Shown here: positions 1-4,557 of the stretch, one piece after another
Layout: each line of letters opens with the position of its first letter
How positions within the stretch are numbered: the stretch's first letter is position 1
Assembly (NCBI GenBank): GCA_018712425.1
Contig: DVHA01000074.1
Location: forward strand, 1 to 7,636
DNA: 7,636 nucleotides
DNA from: Candidatus Faecivivens stercoravium
Lineage (GTDB): Bacteria > Bacillota > Clostridia > Oscillospirales > Ruminococcaceae
Direction of reading: 5' to 3'
Position numbers and translations under genes: made by a program
The notes under the pieces: model-generated
What the model saw: only the letters and a program-made list of their open reading frames with translations
Told to the model about the DNA's origin: nothing
Databases searched by the model: none

Positions 1-99
1 GGGGTTGGCGCGGCCGGCGCGGATGGTGTTGAAGTTTGAATTCAAGGCGGCAAGGGCCTTCTGCATCTTTTCTTCAGCTTTTTTGGTTTCGGGTTTCAT
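1..99 (-). CDS. frr: Ribosome recycling factor, N-terminal part (runs off the window)
   Basis: The first 33 codons of ribosome recycling factor, which works with EF-G in the cytoplasm to split post-termination ribosomes so they can be reused. The visible residues (MKPETKKAEEKM, then LNSNFNTIRAGRANP) match the RRF start: a charged first helix followed by the conserved I-R-x-G-R-A-x-P turn, corresponding to IRTGRASP in E. coli. The ATG is at 99-97 on the minus strand. An AGAGAGG ribosome binding site lies 8 nt before it, so the start is well supported. The gene follows pyrH on the same strand after a 96-nt gap, the usual pyrH-frr order in bacteria. The remaining roughly 150 codons lie outside the window, so intactness cannot be judged. 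Identity rests on a short stretch plus gene order. Confidence 0.92.
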   Translation of the reverse strand, partial: MKPETKKAEEKMQKALAALNSNFNTIRAGRANP

Positions 100-119
100 G
101 GTGTTTACCTCTCTTTCAG

Positions 120-145
120 CCTTTCCAACAGTGGGAAAGGGTTTT
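120..145. other. Perfect hairpin in the pyrH-frr gap
   Basis: The arms CCTTTCC (120-126) and GGAAAGG (134-140) pair perfectly around a 7-nt loop. On the plus strand GTTTTT follows directly, which has the shape of an intrinsic terminator pointing against pyrH-frr. On the minus strand, which carries the genes, the same hairpin lies in the mRNA about 20 nt before the frr start codon, just upstream of its ribosome binding site, and no U-run follows it. It could limit antisense transcription or act as an mRNA structure between the two cistrons. The sequence does not decide. Confidence 0.4.
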
Positions 146-195
146 TATCAGTATCAGTATGGTTAGATCCACCGCTCTGCCGGCGGCAGACGGGT

Positions 196-906
196 TTATT
201 CGGGCAGGACGAGGGTGCCGATCTCCTCCCCGCGGACAGCGCGGACGATGTTCTGGGGATCGGAAAGGTCGAAGACCAGCATCGGGAGGTGGTTATCCTT
301 GCACATCGAGGCCGCCGTCGCGTCCATGACGCCGAGGCTCCGATTTAGGACCTCCGAGACGGTGAGGCGGGTGTATTTGACGGCGTCGGGGTATTTGTGG
401 GGGTCCTTGTCGTAGACGCCGTCGACCATCGTCGCCTTGAAGACGACGTCGGCCCCGATTTCCGCCGCCCGCAGCGACGCCGCCGTGTCAGTCGAGAAGA
501 AGGGGTTGCCGGTGCCGCAGCCGAAGACGACAACCCGCCCCTTTTCCAGATGCCGGACCGCCCGGTTGCGGATATAGGGCTCGGCAACCTGCTGCATCGA
601 AATCGCGGTCTGCACCCGGACGTCGACCCCCAGGTGCTCCAGAGCGTCCGCGACCGCCAGCGCGTTCATCGCGGTGCCCAGCATCCCGATATGGTCGGCG
701 CGGGTGCGGTCCATTGAGCCGCTGGAGCGGCCCCGCCAGAAGTTGCCGCCGCCGACGACGATAGCGATCTGCGCACCGAGGGCGGCCGCGTCCCGGACCG
801 CCTCGCAGATGGGGTTGATGACGTCGTAGTTCAGGCCGAACTTCTGGTCCCCGGCGAGCGCCTCACCGGAAAGTTTTAACAGGATGCGATGATACTTGAT
901 GTCCAT
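196..906 (-). CDS. pyrH: UMP kinase (uridylate kinase)
   Basis: Phosphorylates UMP to UDP with ATP, the entry step from de novo UMP to all other pyrimidine nucleotides; a cytoplasmic, normally hexameric enzyme of the amino-acid-kinase fold. The 236 residues match the usual bacterial length. Family motifs are in order: KLSGEAL at 11-17 (phosphate-binding loop), GGGNFWRG at 52-59, ADHIGMLGTAMN at 70-81 (UMP site), GTGNPFFSTD at 131-140, and KATMVDGVYDKDP at 157-169 (nucleotide-binding segment). The ATG at 906-904 has a GAGGGG ribosome binding site about 8 nt upstream. frr follows on the same strand. In many Firmicutes pyrH sits behind rpsB-tsf. Here the next gene upstream is the divergent rpe and pyrH has its own promoter (946-974), so the ribosomal-protein part of that cluster has been separated. 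No truncation or frameshift is visible. Confidence 0.97.
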   Translation of the reverse strand: MDIKYHRILLKLSGEALAGDQKFGLNYDVINPICEAVRDAAALGAQIAIVVGGGNFWRGRSSGSMDRTRADHIGMLGTAMNALAVADALEHLGVDVRVQTAISMQQVAEPYIRNRAVRHLEKGRVVVFGCGTGNPFFSTDTAASLRAAEIGADVVFKATMVDGVYDKDPHKYPDAVKYTRLTVSEVLNRSLGVMDATAASMCKDNHLPMLVFDLSDPQNIVRAVRGEEIGTLVLPE

Positions 907-945
907 CCAGATTCCCCTCTCTTCAGGTACTTTTCGTTAACCTAT

Positions 946-974
946 ATTTTACATGAATTTCCGCCCCTTGTAAA
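946..974 (-). promoter_or_regulatory. Sigma-A-type promoter for pyrH-frr
   Basis: On the minus strand, TTTACA (974-969) and TAAAAT (951-946) are separated by 17 nt. Each box has one mismatch to the TTGACA/TATAAT consensus. The predicted start is near 939, giving a leader of about 33 nt that holds the pyrH ribosome binding site. The -35 box overlaps the inverted repeat at 963-979. The assignment comes from motif and spacing only. Confidence 0.6.
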
Positions 975-979
975 GGGGC
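963..979. repeat. Perfect inverted repeat over the pyrH -35 box
   Basis: The arms GCCCCTT (963-969) and AAGGGGC (973-979) are separated by GTA. The repeat covers the -35 box and the adjoining part of the spacer of the minus-strand promoter. No T-run follows on either strand, so it is not a typical terminator. Its placement over a -35 box suits an operator, but the arms do not match an operator I can name. Confidence 0.5.
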
Positions 980-1118
980 AGAATGTAAATATTCCGGTTT
1001 AAGTTTTAAAGCAGGCGGATCAGGGGGAAAATTTGCGCGGAAACCTTTTATAGCCGCGTCACTTAATATCCTGCCGGACGGCCGCCTTCCGTTTTTTGCA
1101 GAGAATCGGCAAAGAGGG

Positions 1119-1147
1119 TTGACCTTTCCTTATATATGCGGTAAAAT
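1119..1147 (+). promoter_or_regulatory. Sigma-A-type promoter for rpe and the downstream gene
   Basis: TTGACC (1119-1124) and TAAAAT (1142-1147) are separated by exactly 17 nt, one mismatch in each box. The predicted start is near 1154, about 45 nt before the rpe start codon. It faces away from the pyrH promoter, so this intergenic region carries two divergent promoters. Confidence 0.72.
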
Positions 1148-1184
1148 ATAGCCATATCCGTATCCATACGATCCGTTGTCCTGG

Positions 1185-1192
1185 AAAGGAGG
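1185..1192 (+). promoter_or_regulatory. Ribosome binding site that fixes the rpe start
   Basis: AAAGGAGG ends 7 nt before the ATG at 1200. A possible TTG start at 1176 lies upstream of this site in the same frame, which would place the ribosome binding site inside the coding region. It is therefore unlikely. Confidence 0.85.
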
Positions 1193-1199
1193 ACATAAG

Positions 1200-1853
1200 A
1201 TGATGAAGATATCCCCTTCCCTTTTAGCCGCGGATTTTGCCCGGCTGGACCGGGAAATCGCAAAAATAGAAGCAGGCGGCGCCGACTGGCTCCACCTCGA
1301 CGTCATGGACGGGGTGTTTGTCCCGAATATCTCTTTCGGCCTGCCGGTGATCCAGTCGCTGCGGCCGGTCAGCAGGCTGACCTTTGACGTCCACCTGATG
1401 ATCCAAAATCCGATCCGGTATGTGGAGGCCTTCCAAAAGGCCGGGGCCGATTACCTGACCTTCCATCTGGAGAGCGAGGGCGACCCGGGGAAAACCATCG
1501 AGGCGATCCACAGGGCCGGGATGAAAGCCGGGATATCCATCAAGCCGGGGACGCCGGTGGAAAGGCTGCTGCCCTATCTGCCGGGGCTGGAACTGGTGCT
1601 GATTATGAGCGTCGAGCCGGGGTTCGGCGGGCAGAAGTTTATGCCGGAGAGTCTGGAAAAAATCGCGGCGGTCCGGGCGGCGGCGCCGGATATCCATATC
1701 AGCGTCGACGGCGGCATCAACGGCGAAACCGGCGCCCTTTGCAGGAAAGCCGGAGCGGACGTGCTGGTCGCCGGGAGCTACGTCTTCGGGGCGGAAAATC
1801 CGGCCGCGGCCATTGCGCGGTTGAAGGGGGCAGAGGATGGGACGCAGGATTAA
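1200..1853 (+). CDS. rpe: Ribulose-phosphate 3-epimerase
   Basis: Interconverts D-ribulose 5-phosphate and D-xylulose 5-phosphate in the non-oxidative pentose phosphate pathway; a cytoplasmic metal-dependent TIM-barrel enzyme. At 217 residues it has normal family length. Conserved elements are the ISPSLLAADF start (4-13), HLDVMDGVFVPN (32-43, metal ligands H32 and D34), DVHLM (63-67, ligand H65), the MSVEPGFGGQKF phosphate-site loop (136-147) and VDGGIN (169-174, D170). With D34, D170 completes the acid/base pair. The start is ATG 1200, or the adjacent ATG at 1203, 7 nt after AAAGGAGG. In many Firmicutes rpe follows rsgA and the prkC/prpC genes. Here it is the first gene behind its own promoter. 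Its last 17 nt overlap the next gene, which suggests translational coupling. No missing key residue is seen. Confidence 0.96.
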   Translation: MMKISPSLLAADFARLDREIAKIEAGGADWLHLDVMDGVFVPNISFGLPVIQSLRPVSRLTFDVHLMIQNPIRYVEAFQKAGADYLTFHLESEGDPGKTIEAIHRAGMKAGISIKPGTPVERLLPYLPGLELVLIMSVEPGFGGQKFMPESLEKIAAVRAAAPDIHISVDGGINGETGALCRKAGADVLVAGSYVFGAENPAAAIARLKGAEDGTQD

Positions 1854-3096
1854 ACATTACTCATCCGGCTACCAGATTAAACGGAAAAAGCAGAAGCGGC
1901 TGCTGAGCGGCGTCCTGTTTGCGCTGCTGCTGGTCATCCTGGTGTTTGTCGGGTATATCGGGGCAAAAGCGGTGAGTGAACTGTCCGCCCCTTCGGAAGG
2001 GGACCTTTCCGGTGTGTCCGATACCCTGTCGCTGCCGGATGAGCCGGCTTCCGGGGAAAGCGAACCATCAGCGGCAAGCCCGGAAAGCGGGTCCAGCGCG
2101 CCGGAAAGTACGGCATCGGAAGAAGATTCCAGCAGTGAAGTTGAATCCCTTTACAGTGAGTACGGCGTCCCGCTGGCGACGTTTGCGCCTGTAAAGGAAG
2201 ACCTCTTTACACTATATGGCGAACCGCTGGCCACCTACTCCCCCCTGCCAGATGTCCCGGCACCGGCGGATGAGGAGGAGCTGAAGGCGGTGACGATGCC
2301 GCTGGAGACGGCGCTGTCGCTGGAATCCGCGCGGACCTTCCTGGAATCGCTGGACAGTACCCTTTATAACGCGGTGGTCGTCCCGGTCAAAGACAGCGAC
2401 GGCATCCTCTATTATAACACCGGTGTCAGCCTGGCCTATACCTGCGGGGCGGTATCCGGCAACCGGATTGATATTGAAGGGCTGGTAGCACTGATTGAGA
2501 GCTACGGCTTTAAGCCGGCCGCGTCAATCTACTCCCTCCATGACCACACCGCTTCCCACGCCCGGTACGGTACCTCTTACCTCTGGACCGACGACGGGGT
2601 GACCACCTGGCTGGACGCGAAACCGGTCAACGGCGGCGAGCCCTGGCTGAACCCCTATGCCGACGAGACAATCGACTACCTGAGCGCGATTGCGGCCGAA
2701 CTGGACGGGCTGGGGTTTGTCGACCTGGTGGTCTACGGCAACCAGTACCCCGACTCGACCCTCCAGCAGAAGATGGGGCTCGGGGAGACCGGCGGGGTTT
2801 CCAAGGCAGACCAGCTGCAGGCGGTCTTACAGGCGATGCAGAACGCGGCTTCCGGGCTGCGGGTGATTCCCGCCTATCAGGGGGCCTGCTACACCGAAGG
2901 GGTGAACAGCCAGGTGTACACGGTGAGCCCGAACGCCTTTACCTTTGCCCCCAGCGCACCGATTGTCGGGAGCGACCTTTCCATCCTCGACCAGGTGACG
3001 GCGGAGGTTTCGACAGTCGTGCCGGTGATTGATTCGGCGGACCTGATCCCTTCCCTCTCGGAACGGGGGATCACTTCTTATATTGTGACGGGCTGA
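1837..3096 (+). CDS. Membrane-anchored protein with DUF4015-like putative glycoside hydrolase domain
   Basis: The 419 residues read as an N-in, C-out surface protein. A basic N-terminus (3-21) precedes one hydrophobic segment (22-44) with no signal-peptidase or lipobox site that I can see, so it is probably an uncleaved anchor. A Ser/Glu/Pro/Ala-rich linker (49-104) follows, then two copies of a YGxPLAT[FY]xP motif (109-118 and 127-136). From about 160 to the end there is a barrel-like domain: NAVVVPVKDSDG (178-189), WLNPYADETIDYLSAIAAELDGLGF (270-294) and VVYGNQYP (298-305). This order resembles the DUF4015 (GH-like, PF13200) family from memory. The family usually has an acidic residue (FDYxRFP) where this protein has YGNQYP, so hydrolase activity is doubtful. 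The ATG lies within the end of rpe and has AAGGGGG 6 nt upstream. Two terminators follow. Topology is well supported, the family call is moderate, and substrate is unknown. Confidence 0.78.
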   Translation: MGRRIKHYSSGYQIKRKKQKRLLSGVLFALLLVILVFVGYIGAKAVSELSAPSEGDLSGVSDTLSLPDEPASGESEPSAASPESGSSAPESTASEEDSSSEVESLYSEYGVPLATFAPVKEDLFTLYGEPLATYSPLPDVPAPADEEELKAVTMPLETALSLESARTFLESLDSTLYNAVVVPVKDSDGILYYNTGVSLAYTCGAVSGNRIDIEGLVALIESYGFKPAASIYSLHDHTASHARYGTSYLWTDDGVTTWLDAKPVNGGEPWLNPYADETIDYLSAIAAELDGLGFVDLVVYGNQYPDSTLQQKMGLGETGGVSKADQLQAVLQAMQNAASGLRVIPAYQGACYTEGVNSQVYTVSPNAFTFAPSAPIVGSDLSILDQVTAEVSTVVPVIDSADLIPSLSERGITSYIVTG

Positions 3097-3105
3097 GGCC
3101 CGCCC

Positions 3106-3131
3106 AGGCCGGTTTTTACCGGCCTTTTTTT
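3106..3131 (+). terminator. Intrinsic terminator 1 after the rpe operon
   Basis: GGCCGG (3107-3112) and CCGGCC (3119-3124) pair around TTTTTA and are followed by seven Ts. The hairpin begins 10 nt after the stop codon of the DUF4015-like gene. The opposite strand has no T-run, so it works for plus-strand transcripts only. Confidence 0.9.
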
Positions 3132-3134
3132 ATT

Positions 3135-3164
3135 GCCCGGGGAATTGCTCCCCGGGCTTTTTTT
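3135..3164 (+). terminator. Intrinsic terminator 2 after the rpe operon
   Basis: GCCCGGGG (3135-3142) and CCCCGGGC (3150-3157) form a perfect 8-bp GC-rich stem with a 7-nt loop, followed by seven Ts. It starts four bases after the T-run of the first terminator. The pair isolates the sigG region from read-through. Confidence 0.92.
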
Positions 3165-3213
3165 CGTGCAGCGGATTCTTTTGAGGGGACGGGCGGAAAA
3201 TGCAGCAAATTGG

Positions 3214-3242
3214 TTGCAATCTTTCAAGTACTCTTGTATAAT
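3214..3242 (+). promoter_or_regulatory. Strong sigma-A-type promoter far upstream of sigG
   Basis: TTGCAA (3214-3219), a 17-nt spacer and a perfect TATAAT (3237-3242). The predicted start is near 3249, about 240 nt before the sigG start codon. No well-supported gene lies between, so the product would be a long sigG leader or a small untranslated RNA. The -10 box is also the first six bases of the 12-bp tandem repeat at 3237-3260. Confidence 0.65.
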
Positions 3243-3260
3243 TAAAAGTATAATTAAAAG
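3237..3260 (+). repeat. Two exact tandem copies of a 12-bp unit at the promoter
   Basis: TATAATTAAAAG occurs at 3237-3248 and again, with no gap, at 3249-3260. The first copy supplies the -10 box. The second carries an identical TATAAT near the expected transcription start. It may be a replication-slippage duplication or a paired protein-binding site. Confidence 0.85.
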
Positions 3261-3333
3261 TGAGGCAAAGTGTTAAATCGCTGAAAAATCCGGTTAAACG
3301 GGAGATTTTTTGTTTTCTTATCGGTGAAAGCAG

Positions 3334-3359
3334 ACTGGTAAAATGAATATTTAACCAGT
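3334..3359. repeat. Long inverted repeat in the sigG upstream region
   Basis: The outer arms ACTGGT (3334-3339) and ACCAGT (3354-3359) and the inner arms AAAT (3341-3344) and ATTT (3349-3352) pair, with one A-A mismatch and a GAAT loop. No T-run follows. In a transcript from the promoter at 3214 this would be a stable leader hairpin. The rest of 3165-3454 holds a weaker 5-bp hairpin (3383-3398) and no supported gene. Confidence 0.55.
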
Positions 3360-3436
3360 ACATACTGCATAATTTGACTATGCGGGCGCCAAAGCCCGGC
3401 TAGCCATAACCTCCTTCCATTCCCAGACTTTCCCCT

Positions 3437-3466
3437 GTATGGCACTTTCTATTTCCGCACATACTA
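3437..3466 (+). promoter_or_regulatory. Forespore-type (sigma-F/sigma-G) promoter for sigG
   Basis: GTATG (3437-3441), an 18-nt spacer and CATACTA (3460-3466) fit the known sigma-G pattern (GNATR, about 18 nt, CATNNTA) in every constrained position. Sigma-F recognises closely related promoters. The predicted start is near 3473, leaving a short leader of about 18 nt with the ribosome binding site. In Bacillus, sigG is first read by sigma-F and then by its own product, and this site would allow the same. Motif evidence only. Confidence 0.65.
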
Positions 3467-3475
3467 AATGTGCGG
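3455..3475. repeat. Perfect 8-bp inverted repeat over the sigG -10 box
   Basis: The arms CCGCACAT (3455-3462) and ATGTGCGG (3468-3475) enclose ACTAA. The -10 box CATACTA begins in the left arm and ends in the loop. The right arm ends 4 nt before AGGAGG. A long transcript from upstream would carry the whole hairpin next to the ribosome binding site. A transcript from the forespore promoter would start within the right arm and lack it. Confidence 0.85.
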
Positions 3476-3479
3476 GGTT

Positions 3480-3485
3480 AGGAGG
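3480..3485 (+). promoter_or_regulatory. Ribosome binding site that fixes the sigG start
   Basis: AGGAGG ends 5 nt before ATG 3491. An in-frame GTG at 3485 begins in the last base of this site and is therefore not a plausible start. Confidence 0.88.
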
Positions 3486-3490
3486 TGCCT

Positions 3491-4279
3491 ATGTACAAAG
3501 GAAAGGTCAGCATCGCGGGAATGGATACATCTTCCCTCCCGGTGATGCAGGAAAGCGAGAAAGTGCGTCTGCTCTGCCAGATGCGGGACGGGAACCCCGA
3601 CGAGAAGAAAAAGGCCCGGACGGCGCTCATCAACGGCAACCTGCGGTTGGTGCTCAGCGTCATCCAGCGTTTTTCCGGGCGGGGCGAGAGTATGGACGAC
3701 CTGTTCCAGGTCGGCTGCATCGGGCTCATCAAAGCGATTGACCACTTCGATCTCAGCCAGGAAGTCCGGTTTTCCACCTACGCCGTACCGATGATCATTG
3801 GGGAGGTACGGCGGTTTTTGCGGGACTATGCGCCGGTAAGGGTCAGCCGCTCGCTCAAGGATCTCGCCTACCAGGCGATGCAGGCGAAAGAGCAGCTGAC
3901 GGCAAGCCTCGGGCGGGAACCAACGATCCTGGAGATTGCAAAACAGGTAGGACAGTCGAAAAGCGACGTTGTGCTGGCGCTCGAGTCGATTGTCGACCCC
4001 GTTTCCCTCTATGAACCGGTCTATTCCGACGGCGGCGAGCCGATCTGTGTGATGGACCAGATCGCGGGCGGGAGCACCGACGGCGACTGGATCGATGAAA
4101 TGGCGATCCGGGACGCGCTGGAAGAGCTGTCCGACCGCGAAAAGCGAATTATCGGGCTCCGCTTTTTCGAGGGGAAAACCCAGATGGAAGTTTCCAGCGA
4201 GATCGGGATCTCCCAGGCCCAGGTCTCCAGGCTGGAAAAAGGGGCGCTGCAGAAGGTGCAGCTGGCCCTCCACGACTAA
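3491..4279 (+). CDS. sigG: RNA polymerase sporulation sigma factor sigma-G
   Basis: The late forespore-specific sigma factor, which directs core RNA polymerase to spore-protection and germination genes after engulfment. At 262 residues it is close in length and sequence to B. subtilis SigG. Visible parts: a short N-terminus with MDTSSLP (11-17); region 2 with INGNLRLVLSVIQRF (47-61), DDLFQVGCIGLIKAIDHFD (69-87) and FSTYAVPMIIGEVRRFLRD (94-112); region 3 with VRVSRSLKDLAYQAM (106-120 onward) and VSLYEPVYSDGGEPICVMDQI (151-171); and region 4 with the helix-turn-helix, DREKRIIG to VSRLEKGAL (215-253). Asn48 in NGN corresponds to Asn45 of B. subtilis SigG, a position where other sporulation sigma factors usually have Glu; this favours sigma-G over sigma-F. 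The gene stands alone, although in many relatives it follows spoIIGA-sigE. A terminator follows at 4296. Confidence 0.96.
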   Translation: MYKGKVSIAGMDTSSLPVMQESEKVRLLCQMRDGNPDEKKKARTALINGNLRLVLSVIQRFSGRGESMDDLFQVGCIGLIKAIDHFDLSQEVRFSTYAVPMIIGEVRRFLRDYAPVRVSRSLKDLAYQAMQAKEQLTASLGREPTILEIAKQVGQSKSDVVLALESIVDPVSLYEPVYSDGGEPICVMDQIAGGSTDGDWIDEMAIRDALEELSDREKRIIGLRFFEGKTQMEVSSEIGISQAQVSRLEKGALQKVQLALHD

Positions 4280-4295
4280 ACGACATAGGAACAGG

Positions 4296-4326
4296 AAAAG
4301 CGTGCTCCTTTTGGGGCACGCTTTTT
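4296..4326 (+). terminator. Intrinsic terminator of sigG
   Basis: AAAAGCGTGC (4296-4305) pairs perfectly with GCACGCTTTT (4316-4325). The stem is extended by TCC/GGG, with one G-U pair, around a TTTT loop. A five-T run covers the 3' arm end. Because the stem is flanked by A and T runs, it could also stop minus-strand transcripts coming from the ATPase gene. Confidence 0.92.
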
Positions 4327-4429
4327 GCTGGGTAAAGAGTTTTTTAGATTATTTTTTGGGTGCTGCGCACGCTTCGTTATCAGTGGCAAAGCTGTGGGCA
4401 GCTTCGGAGGTACGGAAGGCGGGCGCCTG

Positions 4430-4479
4430 GGAAGGGGCTCTGCCCCTTCCAGTCCCGCAAACCCTTTAAAAAGGGTTTG
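4430..4479. repeat. Two adjacent perfect hairpins, probably a dispersed intergenic repeat
   Basis: Hairpin A: GGAAGGGGC (4430-4438) and GCCCCTTCC (4442-4450), loop TCT. Hairpin B: CAAACCCTTT (4458-4467) and AAAGGGTTTG (4470-4479), pairing to the tip except for a minimal loop. They lie between two convergent genes and no T-run follows either one. The layout resembles short palindromic intergenic repeats that I recall being common in gut Clostridia genomes, but a second copy is not in this window. The rest of 4327-4557 shows no gene. Confidence 0.5.
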
Positions 4480-4557
4480 ATCCTAAACTTCTAATCGTCG
4501 CCCGTTGTTCTGTAATTTTAGCGCCAGCGCCGATTCTTACGTAATCCGAATAATGAC

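Noticed and set aside
1176..1199. TTG start giving rpe eight extra residues
   Set aside because: It would place the AAAGGAGG ribosome binding site inside the coding sequence, and rpe proteins begin at the ISPS segment.
3284..3311. AAAAAT/ATTTTT hairpin with a CCG/CGG tip and T-run, possible attenuator
   Set aside because: The stem has a 3-nt bulge and only three GC-rich pairs, too weak to call a terminator.
3260..3346. A 28-codon basic peptide frame starting with GTG downstream of the promoter at 3214
   Set aside because: No ribosome binding site, start very close to the predicted transcript end, and no recognisable sequence.
3338..3367. A second forespore-like promoter, GTAAA-N18-CATACTG
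   Set aside because: One mismatch in each box (GTAAA against GNATR, CATACTG against CATNNTA). The site at 3437-3466 fits much better.
3464..4273. A 269-codon open frame on the minus strand opposite sigG
   Set aside because: It mirrors sigG codon for codon, has no ribosome binding site or recognisable domain, and is explained by the GC-rich codon bias of the sense gene. Similar antisense frames over rpe, the HAD gene and the ATPase gene were dropped for the same reason.
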